This document shows positions 26,738 to 38,834 of a stretch of DNA of 64,000 bases, one piece after another; position 1 is the first letter of the stretch, and each line of letters starts with the position of its first letter. The position numbers and the translations under genes were made by a program. The DNA comes from Acidobacteriota bacterium (GTDB lineage Bacteria > Acidobacteriota > Vicinamibacteria > Vicinamibacterales > UBA2999), in NCBI GenBank assembly GCA_947465645.1, contig CANIBQ010000010.1, positions 1 through 64,000 on the forward strand, given 5' to 3'. The notes under the pieces were generated by a model. It was not told the origin of the DNA and made no database searches. It saw nothing but the letters and a program-made list of their open reading frames with translations.

Positions 26738-27625
26738 GTGGTACGAAGGGCGCTGGCGCTCGGAGTGCTCGCGCTGATCTGTACGGCACCACAGGACGCG
26801 GCAGCCCAAGGCAAAGGGCGGCCGAAGCGTCCTGATGCCGTGGGGACCGGACGGCCAACTCCAGCATCGGGGTCAGCGCCGGCGGCAACGTCGGGCGCCG
26901 ACCTACAGGCTCCATCAACCGCGTTCCGGCAGTTCGGGTCGTGGCTCGACGACGCGAGCGTCTTGACCCGTGGCGAGGGCGCAATGAGCGTGGGCGCCGG
27001 ATACTGGCGCAGCGAGGGCGGCAGCCAGATCGATGCGCCGATGCTTGCTGCCGCCTACGGCGTTGCCAACCGCGTGCAGCTCTCCGCGACGGTTCCTTTC
27101 TATCGAGTGAGCTATCAGGGCGCGACCGCGAGCGGCCTCGACGACGTGTATCTCAGCGCAAAAATCGCGGCCTTCGATCCATCCGGAGATCGGCGGTTCG
27201 GCCTGGCGATCAGTCCCACCCTGGAAATATTGAGCGCCGGGTTCATGGAGGATCGACTGCACTGGGCGCTTCCGGTCAGCGTCGACCTAGGCAGCGGCAG
27301 CACGCGTGTGTATGGTTCGGCCGGCTATTTTTCGAGGGGCGCGGTGTTCGCCGGCGGGGCCATCGAGTGGACCGCCCCGGCGGGGACAGTGCTGACTGGG
27401 GCCATCACCCAGTCGTCGTCACTCGGTGATGCGTCGACGTTTGATGCATCAGGCCGCGGAAAACGCGTGGATGTCTCGGCGGGGATCGCGCATCCTGTGC
27501 GCAACGCCGTTGCGGCATACGCCAGCGTGGGACGCACCTTGACCCCGGCGTCCGAGGGCGGGACCAGCCTCGCCCTGAGCGGTGGGATTTCGTTATATTT
27601 CGCGCGCGCATCCTCGAAGCCCTGA
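26738..27625 (+). CDS. Outer-membrane beta-barrel-like protein
   Basis: 295 residues from a GTG with AGGA 7 bases upstream. After a signal peptide (MVRRALALGVLALICTAPQDAAAQ) and a Pro/Ala/Ser-rich linker, the rest alternates hydrophobic and polar residues in about 10 short strands (AMSVGAGYWRSEG, VQLSATVPFYRVSY, GLDDVYLSAKIAAF, RFGLAISPTLEIL ...). This resembles the 'transporter/meta-pathway phenol degradation-like' barrels, but it ends in ASSKP rather than an aromatic residue. No ligand is predictable. It is tandem with another barrel gene 51 bases downstream. Confidence 0.65.
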   Translation: MVRRALALGVLALICTAPQDAAAQGKGRPKRPDAVGTGRPTPASGSAPAATSGADLQAPSTAFRQFGSWLDDASVLTRGEGAMSVGAGYWRSEGGSQIDAPMLAAAYGVANRVQLSATVPFYRVSYQGATASGLDDVYLSAKIAAFDPSGDRRFGLAISPTLEILSAGFMEDRLHWALPVSVDLGSGSTRVYGSAGYFSRGAVFAGGAIEWTAPAGTVLTGAITQSSSLGDASTFDASGRGKRVDVSAGIAHPVRNAVAAYASVGRTLTPASEGGTSLALSGGISLYFARASSKP

Positions 27626-27676
27626 GCCCGGGTCAGTGTTGGACCCGGCCAGACATAGAATCGGATCGAGGTCCCC

Positions 27677-28402
27677 ATGCGCCTAGCGACCGTCCTCCTC
27701 GTTTACTGCGTCTCCGCAACGCCCGCTTCCGCCCAGACCTACATTGCGGGGCTGCTCGGAGCCGATGTGATTCGATCGACCCAGATCGAATCGGGGCCGC
27801 TTGCTATCCCGAACGGCGATGGCCAAACGCTCTCGAGTGCGCTGCGCGTGGGCACGGCGCTCGGCGAACGGTGGGGCGTCGAGCTCGAGTTTGCACTCGG
27901 CGGGGAGATCGAGCAGGAGACGACGTTCCGACCGCCCATCAACCTCCTGTCGGGAACCACGGGGTCCCCCTTCAATTTTCCCGTCGCCCTTGTCCCGGAG
28001 CCCTTGATCTTCCCGCCGATCACGCTCGAGTACAGCTACCAGCTGGAACAGGAACACGTCACCATCAGTCCCGCGGCGTGGGTCCGCCAGAGCCTCTCGG
28101 GCTCGATCGACCTCGTCTATCTGGGAGGGCTGACGTTCTCACGCACGGAATCAGAGCAGAGCATCTCGATGCGGCGCCTTGCGGTCACCGTGCCGGGCAT
28201 CACAGCGCCGCTCATCGCCCCGAGTTCGCAGACCACCACGAGCACTGCGTACGGGATTGGGCCGATGGCGGGGATCGACGCGCGGTTGTCGCTGGCGGAC
28301 CACGTCCTGCTGGTCACCGGCGTTCGGATGCAGGGGATGAAGACGGGCTCCGGCGACGCGTGGCTGATCCGCGCGTCCGCCGGGCTGGGCTGGATGTTCT
28401 AG
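27677..28402 (+). CDS. Outer-membrane beta-barrel protein (OmpW/OmpA-barrel-like size)
   Basis: 241 residues with signal MRLATVLLVYCVSATPASAQ. About eight beta-strands follow, and the chain ends GLGWMF, with the C-terminal Phe needed for BAM-dependent insertion. A GIGPMAGIDARLSL strand near residue 195 is typical of small barrels. The function is structural or adhesive and not assignable. Its TAG overlaps the convergent TPR gene's stop (CTAG). Confidence 0.7.
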   Translation: MRLATVLLVYCVSATPASAQTYIAGLLGADVIRSTQIESGPLAIPNGDGQTLSSALRVGTALGERWGVELEFALGGEIEQETTFRPPINLLSGTTGSPFNFPVALVPEPLIFPPITLEYSYQLEQEHVTISPAAWVRQSLSGSIDLVYLGGLTFSRTESEQSISMRRLAVTVPGITAPLIAPSSQTTTSTAYGIGPMAGIDARLSLADHVLLVTGVRMQGMKTGSGDAWLIRASAGLGWMF

Positions 28403-29220
28403 CGCAGCGCCGTCGTGTGGGTGGTTTCGAGGAACTTCCGCAGATCCTCGTTGTCCGGGAAGTCGCGCTGGAGCGCGCGGGCGGTCGCGACCGCCGCGGG
28501 AATCTGCTTTTCGCGCTTCTGCATATCGAGCAGCGCGAAGTTTGCCTCGGCCTGGACGAAGAACCCGGTCTCGGTGTGCGCGGCGGCCTTGACGATCTCC
28601 AGGCCGCGCTTCTTGTTGCCGCCGCCGAGGAGCCACTTGGTGCCGCGGGGCAGCTTGGTGTCGACGATGTAGTCGATCCACGCGCGGGAGACCCGGGCGC
28701 GGATGTGATCCGGATTCGCCTCGAGCACCGCGTCGAGCGATTTCCTCGCTTCCCAATACTCGCCCCAGCCGGTCTTGCGGCCGAATGTGCCGAGCTGCAG
28801 CCACACGTAGTTGAGGTCCAGCTTGCCGAGGTAGAACCGGGCCGCCTCGTCGGTGGGGTCGGCGGCGAGCCGGGCCCGGGCCAGCGCCTGGCCCTTCTTA
28901 ATCTCAGCCATGAACGCGGCCGTCAGCGGCTCGCACGACGCGCACTGTTTCAGCGCCGCTTCCTTGTCTTTGGGTTCCCCGAACGCGCGTCGAATCTGGA
29001 GCAGCAGCGCCGAACTTCTCAACTCGGATGCGGCCAGTTGATCAATCTCGTTGGACCGTACCGTGAGCGCGAGCTCCGCTGCGGCGTCGAACCGGCCGCT
29101 GAAATAGAGCCGCTGCGCCTCATCCAGGGTCGCCTGCTGCGCGCGGGCTACCTCGGCCGTGAAGAGCGAACAACCCACGACTGCGACCGCCACTGCCACG
29201 ATACGGATGATCTTTGCCAT
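28399..29220 (-). CDS. Exported TPR-repeat protein
   Basis: 273 residues from the ATG at 29220. The N-terminal signal MAKIIRIVAVAVAVVGCSLFTAEVARA has a Cys but no canonical lipobox. Several TPR-like helix pairs follow: TLDEAQRLYFSGRFDAAAELAL, GEYWEARKSLDAVLEANPDHIRARVSRAWIDY and AEANFALLDMQKREKQIPAAVATARALQRDFPDN. A C-A-S-C pair lies near residue 94. TPR proteins of this kind mediate protein contacts in the periplasm. It is convergent with the barrel gene at 27677, with a 4-base stop overlap. Confidence 0.78.
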   Translation of the reverse strand: MAKIIRIVAVAVAVVGCSLFTAEVARAQQATLDEAQRLYFSGRFDAAAELALTVRSNEIDQLAASELRSSALLLQIRRAFGEPKDKEAALKQCASCEPLTAAFMAEIKKGQALARARLAADPTDEAARFYLGKLDLNYVWLQLGTFGRKTGWGEYWEARKSLDAVLEANPDHIRARVSRAWIDYIVDTKLPRGTKWLLGGGNKKRGLEIVKAAAHTETGFFVQAEANFALLDMQKREKQIPAAVATARALQRDFPDNEDLRKFLETTHTTALR

Positions 29221-29366
29221 AGGTCCCCTGTCCTCGCCGTCGTGCTGCAACGCTCGGTCCATGTGGCCCCCTGTCCCGGGCGCCGCTGGACCACCCGGGA
29301 ACATACCGCGCGACGAGTCCGGGGCGGTGTTCAAACCAGCACAGCGCGGGGGTAGGGTAGCGGCGC

Positions 29367-30779
29367 CTATTTTCGGAAGGCCGCCCGTGCCGTCGCAGGC
29401 TCGATGAAGAGGAAGCCCACAGCCGCGCCGAGGCCGAACGACAGCAGGACGACGGCGAGCGCGGCGCGATCATCGCCAACGATGAGCCCCCCGGCGATGA
29501 GCGCCAGCGCGAAGACCCAGTCGGCGGCGGCAATCCACGGCCGCACGCGTCCACGCAGCCAGCGCAGCTCCGCCGCGTACCACCGCGACGTGAACCAGAG
29601 ATGCAAGCGGAGGTTCCCGGCGACGACAACCGCGGCGAGCGCGACGAAGAAAAAGATGCGGCCGGCCAGGCCGCCGATCATGCCGCGCGCGATCCACGCG
29701 GGAATCATCAGCAACCAGTAGGTCAACGCGGTAACGGCCTGGTGACATTCCCACCACCAGAGCGCAGCGCTGCGATCCCGCGCGGCCACAGGAGCAGCAG
29801 CACTGGCGCCGGCCTGCTCGAGCGCCAGGGCCAGATGGCGCGCGTTGGTGTACCGCGCGGCGGGTTCCTGCTGCAGGCACTGCGCGGCCACCGCGGCGAT
29901 CGCCGGCGGCAATGACGACAGCCCTCCGTCTGGCGCCAGCGGGTGGCGGCCGGTGATCATCTCGACCAGCACGATGCCAGCCGCGTAGATGTCGGCTCGC
30001 GGATCGACGTCGCGGCCGGCGAGCTGCTCGGGGGCCATGTAGGCCGGCGTGCCGATCAGCGCACCTTCGACGGTCAGCCGGGTCCCGCCGGGGTGTTCCA
30101 CCGATGCAATCCCGAAGTCGACGACCTTCACGCCGCCGCCCGCGGTGATCATCACGTTCTCCGGCTTGAGATCGCGATGCACCACGCCCACGTCGTGGGC
30201 GGCCGCGAGCGCCGCGGTGATCTCGGTGGCGATGACCAGCGCGCGGGCCGGGGCAATCTGCCCGCGGTCCATCTCGGCGCGCAGCGTCTCGCCGGGGATG
30301 TACTCCGTGACCAGGAGCAAATGATCGTCGATCTCCTCGAGCGCGTAGACCACCGCGATATTGGGATGCGCGATGGTCGCCGCCGCGCGCGCCTCCCGCC
30401 GCAGGCGCTCGCGGAGCTGGGCGTTCCCGGCGACGCTCGGCGGCAGCGACTTGACCGCGACGCGGCGCCCGAGCCGCTGGTCTTCCGCAAGATAGACGAT
30501 GCCCATGCCGCCCCGCCCGATCTCCTGCTGGAGCACGTACGCGCCAAGGCGGCTGCCTGCGACGAGCTCCGGTTCGGCGACGTCAGCGGGATCGATCGAT
30601 GCGGGTTCTTCCAGGAAGCCGTGCGCCGTGTCGTGCGCGTCCAGCAGCGCGGCCGCCTCCCGGAGCAGCTCGCCATCACCACCTGCCGCGCGCGCGAGCC
30701 ACTCGTCGCGGCTCGCCGCGGGCTGGTCCATCGCGCCGAGAAAGAGCGCCTTGAGGCGCTCCCACTGTGCCGGCGTCAT
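29367..30779 (-). CDS. Receptor-like Ser/Thr protein kinase with C-terminal membrane helices
   Basis: 470 residues from the ATG at 30779, which overlaps the ECF sigma stop (ATGA). An N-terminal module of about 60 residues (MTPAQWERLKALFLGAMDQP...) recurs in the kinase at 35416. The Hanks kinase has GRGGMGIVYLAED (88-100), Lys110 in VAVKSL, HRDLKPEN (201-208) and DFG (221-223), so it should be active. After about residue 345 come four to five hydrophobic helices instead of a PASTA or PD40 sensor. Coupling to the ECF factor suggests kinase and sigma act in one pathway, a common Acidobacteria arrangement. Confidence 0.9.
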   Translation of the reverse strand: MTPAQWERLKALFLGAMDQPAASRDEWLARAAGGDGELLREAAALLDAHDTAHGFLEEPASIDPADVAEPELVAGSRLGAYVLQQEIGRGGMGIVYLAEDQRLGRRVAVKSLPPSVAGNAQLRERLRREARAAATIAHPNIAVVYALEEIDDHLLLVTEYIPGETLRAEMDRGQIAPARALVIATEITAALAAAHDVGVVHRDLKPENVMITAGGGVKVVDFGIASVEHPGGTRLTVEGALIGTPAYMAPEQLAGRDVDPRADIYAAGIVLVEMITGRHPLAPDGGLSSLPPAIAAVAAQCLQQEPAARYTNARHLALALEQAGASAAAPVAARDRSAALWWWECHQAVTALTYWLLMIPAWIARGMIGGLAGRIFFFVALAAVVVAGNLRLHLWFTSRWYAAELRWLRGRVRPWIAAADWVFALALIAGGLIVGDDRAALAVVLLSFGLGAAVGFLFIEPATARAAFRK

Positions 30780-31309
30780 GCGTCGAGCGACCGCTTCAGC
30801 CACGCGCGTGCCATCGCCCACTGGCGCTTGATCGTGGCGGGTGACACCCCGACGACGTCTGCGGTCTCCTCGACCGTCAGGCCGCCGAAGTAGCGGAGCT
30901 CGACGATCCGTGCCTGTTCGGGATCCAGTTCCGCGAGCCGGTTCAACGCCTGGTCGAGCGCCTCGACGTCGATCTCTCCCCGCCGGTGAAGGCCTGCCCC
31001 CGCGGCGCCAAGATTCGCATCGTCGAGCGTGACCTTCTTCGGTGCCCCGCCGCGCTTGGCGGCATTCCGCGCCCGCGCGCGCTGCACCAGGATCTGGCGC
31101 ATGGAGAGCGCCGCAATCGCGAGAAAGTGGGTCCGGTTCTGGAAGGGGCGGGCGCGCTCGTTCGCCATGCTGACGAACGCTTCATTGACCAGCGCGGTGG
31201 CCTGGAGGGTCTGTCCCGGCCGCTCGCGGCTGACGTAGCGTGCCGCGATCCGCCGCAGCTCGTCGTAGACGAGCGGCATCAGCTTCGCCACGTCGCGCTG
31301 GTTGTTCAC
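30776..31309 (-). CDS. ECF sigma factor, TIGR02999-type
   Basis: 177 residues. Region 2 reads [32 protein letters not shown] and THFLAIAALSMRQILVQRARARNAAKRGG; region 4 reads LDPEQARIVELRYFGGLTVEETADVVGVSPATIKRQWAMARAWL. This is the pattern of the Acidobacteria/Planctomycetes ECF group normally paired with Ser/Thr kinases and not with an anti-sigma factor. It overlaps the kinase by 4 bases; an AAAGGT heptamer array lies directly upstream of its start. Confidence 0.92.
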   Translation of the reverse strand: MNNQRDVAKLMPLVYDELRRIAARYVSRERPGQTLQATALVNEAFVSMANERARPFQNRTHFLAIAALSMRQILVQRARARNAAKRGGAPKKVTLDDANLGAAGAGLHRRGEIDVEALDQALNRLAELDPEQARIVELRYFGGLTVEETADVVGVSPATIKRQWAMARAWLKRSLDA

Positions 31310-31314
31310 GCGAC

Positions 31315-31347
31315 TAGGTCAAAGGTAAAAGGTCAAAAGGTAAAGGT
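31315..31347. repeat. AAAGGTC-type heptamer array
   Basis: Four imperfect AAAGGT(C/A) units, period 7-8, fill the gap between the ECF sigma start (31309) and the cyclophilin stop (31353). It lies where the sigma gene's leader would be. Confidence 0.7.
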
Positions 31348-31352
31348 ATGTC

Positions 31353-31868
31353 TCACCGTCGTTCTATTGTCACCGTCTCGACGACGATGTCGGTGAGGGG
31401 ACGGTCGCGCTCGCTGGTGGCCGTGCTGCCAATCTTCTTGATGACGTCCATGCCTTCGACGACTTCACCGAAGACCGAATGGCGGTCGTCGAGGTGGGGC
31501 GTCGGCCCGAGCGTGATGAAGAACTGTCCGCCGTTGGTGTTGGGCCCCCGGTTGGCCATGGAGAGGATGCCCGCCTTGTCGTGCCGCGCCTTCGGATGGA
31601 ACTCGTCGCCGAAGGTGTACCCCGGTCCGCCGATGCCCTGGCCGAGCGGGTCGCCACCCTGGATCATGAAGTTCTCGATCACGCGATGGAAGGTGACGCC
31701 GTCGTAATAAGGCTTCTTGACCTTCTGGCTGGTGCGCGGGTCGGTCCACTCCTTGGTGCCTTCGGCGAGACCGATGAAATTCTCAACCGTCTTCGGCGCC
31801 TCCTGGTCGTACAGGCGGACGGTGAAGTTCCCCTCGCTGGTGACAAACTGCGCGTAAACTCCCGGCAA
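31353..31868 (-). CDS. Cyclophilin-type peptidyl-prolyl isomerase
   Basis: 171 residues. The start is taken as the TTG at 31868, preceded by AAGGAG with 7-base spacing, giving [20 protein letters not shown]. Upstream frame is open but not cyclophilin-like. Family signatures are [64 protein letters not shown], and the catalytic Arg in FHRV. No signal peptide, so it is a cytoplasmic PPIase (PpiB-like). It is divergent from glgB. Confidence 0.88.
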   Translation of the reverse strand: MPGVYAQFVTSEGNFTVRLYDQEAPKTVENFIGLAEGTKEWTDPRTSQKVKKPYYDGVTFHRVIENFMIQGGDPLGQGIGGPGYTFGDEFHPKARHDKAGILSMANRGPNTNGGQFFITLGPTPHLDDRHSVFGEVVEGMDVIKKIGSTATSERDRPLTDIVVETVTIERR

Positions 31869-31936
31869 CGTCAAGCTCCTTGTTGATGACCTGTGAAGTC
31901 CTGAGGATACCACTCCATCGCGGTACAATCCCGTCG

Positions 31937-34153
31937 ATGACTCCCGGATTACGAACGGCAGAGGATGACGCGCTCGATGGTGTCGCGTCCGGGGTGTACG
32001 ACGATCCGTTCGCGCTGCTGGGCCGCCACGAAACGACGCTGAATGGGCGCCCGGCGGTGGTGATCCGGACGGTTCAACCATCGGCCGATTCGGTCGAGCT
32101 CGTCACGGCCGAGCGGGTGTTCCTCATGACGCGCCGGCGCCCCGAAGGGCTGTTCGAGGCGACCATCCCGCTCGACGGCTCCCGCGCGGAGGACCTGGCC
32201 TACTGCCTGCGGGTCCACGAGGGCGGCGGGACCCGCGACCTGATCGACCCCTATCAGTTTGGTCAGGTCCTGACGGAGTTCGACATTCACCTCTTCGCCG
32301 AAGGCACGCACTATCGCGCCTGGGAGAAGCTCGGCGCGCATCGCATGACCATCGGCAGCGTGGAGGGGGTGCACTTTGCCGTCTGGGCGCCGAATGCGCA
32401 GCGGGTCAGCGTCATCGGCGATCTCAATCGGTGGGACGGCCGCGCCCACGTCATGCGGCGCATTGTCCCTGCGGGCATCTGGGAGATCTTCATACCCGAG
32501 CTGCCCGACGGCGCCTGCTACAAGTTCGAGATCCGGACGCCGGACGGTCACCTGCTGCAGAAGGTCGATCCGTACGCGCGCTATTTCGAGGTGCCGCCGA
32601 ACACGGCGTCGGTGATCTACGCCGACGGCCGGCATCAGTGGCGTGATGACGACTGGATGCGCGACCGCGCCTCGTCTCCCGGCTGGCACGACCGGCCGAT
32701 GTCGGTCTACGAAGTGCATCTCGGGTCGTGGCGCCGGGTCCCCGCAGAGGGCGATCGCTACCTGACCTACCGGGAGCTGGCCGCGACCCTGGTGCCGTAC
32801 GTGCGCGAGATGGGCTACACGCACATCGAGCTGATGCCGATCATGGAGCATCCGTTTTCGGGGTCGTGGGGCTACCAGGTGATCGGGTTCTACGCGCCCA
32901 CCAGCCGCTTCGGCACGCCGGACGACTTCCGGTTCTTCGTGGACGAGTGCCATCGCTACGGGCTGGGGGTGATTCTCGACTGGGTGCCGGGGCACTTTCC
33001 GAAGGACAGCCACGGCCTGGCGCGGTTCGACGGCACCGCGCTGTACGAGCACGCCGATCCACGGAAGGGGGAGCATCAGGACTGGGGCACCCTGATCTTC
33101 AACTACGGCCGCGACGAGGTCCGCACCTTCCTTCTGAGCAACGCCCTTTTCTGGCTCGACGAGTTCCACATCGACGGCCTGCGCGTGGACGCGGTCGCGT
33201 CGATGCTGTATCTCGACTACTCGCGCACCGACGGGCAGTGGATCCCCAACCAGTACGGCGGCCGGGAAAACCTCGAAGCGGTCGAGTTCTTCCAGCAGCT
33301 CAACACCGTGACGCATGGACGGGTGCTCGGGTCGATGACGGTCGCGGAGGAGTCGACGGCATGGCCGGGCGTCAGCAAGCCGGTCTACGTCGGCGGGCTG
33401 GGCTTCAGCTACAAGTGGAACATGGGGTGGATGCACGACATCCTCGAGTACTTCGCGCAGGATCCCGTGCACCGGCGATGGCACCACGGCCAGATCACCT
33501 TCTCGATGCTCTACGCGTTCACGGAGAACTTCATCCTGCCGTTCTCGCATGACGAAGTCGTGCACGGCAAGCGATCGATGCTCGACAAGATGCCGGGCGA
33601 CCTGTGGCAGAAGCACGCGTCGCTGCGCGCGCTCTACGGCTACATGTTCGGCCACCCGGGCAAGAAGCTGATGTTCATGGGATGCGAGTTCGGCCAGTGG
33701 CGCGAGTGGAACCACGACGCGAGCCTCGACTGGCACCTGCTCGATGACCGGATGCACGAGGGCCTGCGCCGCTGGGTGCGGGACCTCAATCACGCCTACC
33801 AGCACGAGCCCTCCCTGCACGAGGTGGATTTCGAGGCGGCGGGCTTCCAGTGGATCGACTGCAACGACAACGAGAACAGCGTGGTGTCGCTGGTGCGGCG
33901 GGCGCGCGACCCGAACGACTTCACGGTGATCGCGGCCAACTTCACGCCCGTGCCCCGCCCGGCCTACCGCATCGGCGTGCCCGAGGGCGGCTGGTATCGC
34001 GAAGTGCTGAACAGTGACGGGGAGATCTACGGAGGGAGCAACATCGGGAACGCCGGCGGCGTGCTCGCCGAAGGGAACCCGATGCACGGCTTCAACTACT
34101 CCGTGACCCTGAAGGTCCCCCCGCTCGGATTTGTACTTCTTAAACGGAGTTAG
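31937..34153 (+). CDS. glgB: 1,4-alpha-glucan branching enzyme GlgB (EC 2.4.1.18)
   Basis: 738 residues from the ATG at 31937. N-terminal CBM48 modules ([31 protein letters not shown]) precede the GH13_9 barrel: [44 protein letters not shown] with nucleophile Asp417, [10 protein letters not shown] with acid Glu471, and [12 protein letters not shown] with the transition-state His-Asp. It transfers alpha-1,4 segments to 1,6 branches in glycogen. A TACAAT at 31924-31929 may be the -10. No other glg gene adjoins. The stop overlaps the convergent sigma gene (TTAG). Confidence 0.95.
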   Translation: MTPGLRTAEDDALDGVASGVYDDPFALLGRHETTLNGRPAVVIRTVQPSADSVELVTAERVFLMTRRRPEGLFEATIPLDGSRAEDLAYCLRVHEGGGTRDLIDPYQFGQVLTEFDIHLFAEGTHYRAWEKLGAHRMTIGSVEGVHFAVWAPNAQRVSVIGDLNRWDGRAHVMRRIVPAGIWEIFIPELPDGACYKFEIRTPDGHLLQKVDPYARYFEVPPNTASVIYADGRHQWRDDDWMRDRASSPGWHDRPMSVYEVHLGSWRRVPAEGDRYLTYRELAATLVPYVREMGYTHIELMPIMEHPFSGSWGYQVIGFYAPTSRFGTPDDFRFFVDECHRYGLGVILDWVPGHFPKDSHGLARFDGTALYEHADPRKGEHQDWGTLIFNYGRDEVRTFLLSNALFWLDEFHIDGLRVDAVASMLYLDYSRTDGQWIPNQYGGRENLEAVEFFQQLNTVTHGRVLGSMTVAEESTAWPGVSKPVYVGGLGFSYKWNMGWMHDILEYFAQDPVHRRWHHGQITFSMLYAFTENFILPFSHDEVVHGKRSMLDKMPGDLWQKHASLRALYGYMFGHPGKKLMFMGCEFGQWREWNHDASLDWHLLDDRMHEGLRRWVRDLNHAYQHEPSLHEVDFEAAGFQWIDCNDNENSVVSLVRRARDPNDFTVIAANFTPVPRPAYRIGVPEGGWYREVLNSDGEIYGGSNIGNAGGVLAEGNPMHGFNYSVTLKVPPLGFVLLKRS

Positions 34154-34746
34154 GGCTTTTCGGGTCCCGGGGATCCGGCCTCCCCGCCGCCGCGCATTTG
34201 ACGGAGGAGCCAGGCTTTAGCGAACTTCCAGTCCCGCATGACGGTCTCCGCGGAGACCTCGAGGATCGCGGCGGTCTCCTCCACGCTCAGGCCGCCGAAG
34301 AAGCGCAGCTCGATCACCTTGCTCTTGCGCTGATCGAAGGCAGCGAGCGCCACGAGGGCGTCGTCCAGCGCAATGAGGTCATGCCCCCGCTCGTTTGCGA
34401 CGGGCAGCGCCTCGTCGAAGGTGACCTTCACCGCACCGCCGCCGCGTTTCTGATAGCCCTTCGAGCGGGCGCGATCCACGAGGATGCGCCGCATCAGCCT
34501 CGCGGACATCGCCAGAAAATGCGCGCGATCCTGCCAGTTGACCTGCTGTGTGTCGATGAGACGGAGGTACGCCTCGTTCACCAGCGCGGTGGCCTGCAGG
34601 CTGTGGCCGGCGCGCTCCCCTGCCATGCAGCGCCTGGCAATGCGGTGCAGCTCCTGTTCGACCAGAGGCACCAGCTCCGTGAGAGCGGCCTCGTCGCCGT
34701 TACCCCACGCGACCAGTAATCCTGTCACGCTTCCTGAATGAGTCAT
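34150..34746 (-). CDS. ECF sigma factor, TIGR02999-type
   Basis: 198 residues. Region 2: [37 protein letters not shown] and [30 protein letters not shown]; region 4: [38 protein letters not shown]. Same group as the 30776 factor. Its ATG overlaps the TGA of the upstream zincin-like gene (ATGA), so the two are coupled. The PD40 kinase at 35416 is on the other strand, 0.7 kb away. Confidence 0.92.
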   Translation of the reverse strand: MTHSGSVTGLLVAWGNGDEAALTELVPLVEQELHRIARRCMAGERAGHSLQATALVNEAYLRLIDTQQVNWQDRAHFLAMSARLMRRILVDRARSKGYQKRGGGAVKVTFDEALPVANERGHDLIALDDALVALAAFDQRKSKVIELRFFGGLSVEETAAILEVSAETVMRDWKFAKAWLLRQMRGGGEAGSPGPEKP

Positions 34747-35282
34747 TGCATTCCAGAGCGGCCCAATTCCGCGCGTACCGCGTTTCCCGCTGCCAGGGCG
34801 GCATCGGTCTCGAAGGCACCCGTCATGCCCCTCTGGGTCTGGCGAACGTAAAAAGAATACATGGCCTTCGTGTTCGTCACGTCGGAATCAACCAGCACTT
34901 CCACCGCGTGCCGGAGTTCGTGGCCAACCGAGACCGCCAGCTCTAATCCGACCTTGCGCGCATCGACTTTCAGCCACACCATCCGGTTCGCTCCAGCAGT
35001 CGTGATGCCCACGAGACACGCGCGCACTCCTCGGCCACAGACACCGTGCTCGACATAGACAATGCCGTCGGTCGCCTCGATCTTTTCGACCAGACCGCGA
35101 AACGTGGCTGATCGTGCCGAGGCTTCGCGAATCATTGCCGCGACTGCCGGAGCCGACGAGCGAACGCGGCTCGGGATCGACGGAGCGGTGATGGGTACAC
35201 CTTCCGCCCGGGCCATCGTCGACGCTGCCATCGTTCCAACCACTGCGAGGATAGCTGCCAGGTTTCGTGAATGCTTCGCCAT
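34743..35282 (-). CDS. Secreted HExxH zincin-like protein coupled to an ECF sigma factor
   Basis: 179 residues with signal MAKHSRNLAAILAVVGTMAASTMARA. Near residue 120 is SVGHELRHAVEVL, an H-E-L-R-H zinc-binding motif of the gluzincin/metzincin kind, and two Cys (VCGRGVRACL) near 82 could form a disulfide. The length is small for a protease and no third zinc ligand is certain, so activity is unproven. Stop/start overlap with the sigma gene implies co-translation. Whether it senses or degrades an envelope signal for the sigma factor is inference. Confidence 0.7.
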   Translation of the reverse strand: MAKHSRNLAAILAVVGTMAASTMARAEGVPITAPSIPSRVRSSAPAVAAMIREASARSATFRGLVEKIEATDGIVYVEHGVCGRGVRACLVGITTAGANRMVWLKVDARKVGLELAVSVGHELRHAVEVLVDSDVTNTKAMYSFYVRQTQRGMTGAFETDAALAAGNAVRAELGRSGMQ

Positions 35283-35341
35283 GTCGTTTCCCCCCTCGCT
35301 GGAGGAGGCGGGAAACGCGGGACGAAACTGTCACCGGGCCC

Positions 35342-35347
35342 TATAAT
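35342..35347 (+). promoter_or_regulatory. Consensus -10 box (TATAAT) upstream of the PD40 kinase
   Basis: CCCTATAATCAC at 35339-35350 holds a perfect TATAAT, 69 bases before the kinase ATG at 35416. There is no clear -35. The same CC(C)TATAATCAC context stands before the Tad operon at 53573. Confidence 0.45.
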
Positions 35348-35415
35348 CACTGCCCGCATGGCGAACTCGTGTTGCTAACGCCTTACACCACAACGTTTGC
35401 GTACTACTGGCCGCG

Positions 35416-38316
<2,901 letters not shown>

Positions 38317-38429
38317 GAGGCCGCAGATGCGTGCCGGCGACACTTCTACCGTGATTTCGCCGATTGTGATTTGAAACCACTTGATGAAGTTCCCGGTGTC
38401 TCGGCGCCTAAGCCTTCAGGCCTCCGGGG

Positions 38430-38831
38430 CTAAGGTTTCTCGCCGGGCCCCGGTGCGACGCCGGCGAAGAGGCGGCGGCCGTCGGGTAGCAGGATCGTCG
38501 ATGTGTTCGCGGTCGGCGTGCCGTTGCGCGCCTGCCAGCCGTCGATCACGAGCACCGTTCCCGGTACGAGATCTTCCTTCCTCCAGCCCCGGCGATAGAG
38601 CCCGTTGACCGCGGCGGTCTCGAACGCCCAGTTCACCACCTTGCCGTCAGCACCCGTGACGTCAACGTAGATCCAGCCGTGCGGGTTCGACCACCGCATG
38701 CTGGTCACCTTCCCGGTGAGCTTGAGCGGCCGGTTCTCGTCGAACTCCGCCGCAAACGAGTGATGGGCCGCCGCGGGGATTGCGAGTCCCAGCGCCACTA
38801 CCGCGATCGCCGCGCACAGCTTTGTGCTCAT
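38430..38831 (-). CDS. DUF6152-family secreted protein
   Basis: 133 residues from the ATG at 38831 (GGGGAG 8 bases upstream; a GTG one codon earlier is less likely). Signal STKLCAAIAVVALGLAIPAAA, then HHSFAAEFDENRPLKLTGKVTSMRWSNPHGWIYVDV, the DUF6152 hallmark, and a small beta-barrel-like remainder. The family is common in Acidobacteria and marine proteobacteria beside the 'PDLSGVW' proteins and is uncharacterised. It is last in a three-gene minus-strand operon 40522-38430. Confidence 0.85.
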   Translation of the reverse strand: MSTKLCAAIAVVALGLAIPAAAHHSFAAEFDENRPLKLTGKVTSMRWSNPHGWIYVDVTGADGKVVNWAFETAAVNGLYRRGWRKEDLVPGTVLVIDGWQARNGTPTANTSTILLPDGRRLFAGVAPGPGEKP

Positions 38832-38834
38832 CAC

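Noticed and set aside
31949..34087. 712-codon open frame antisense to glgB
   Set aside because: It mirrors a clear GH13 enzyme; composition (Val/His/Arg-rich) and lack of domains show it is a shadow of GC-rich codons.
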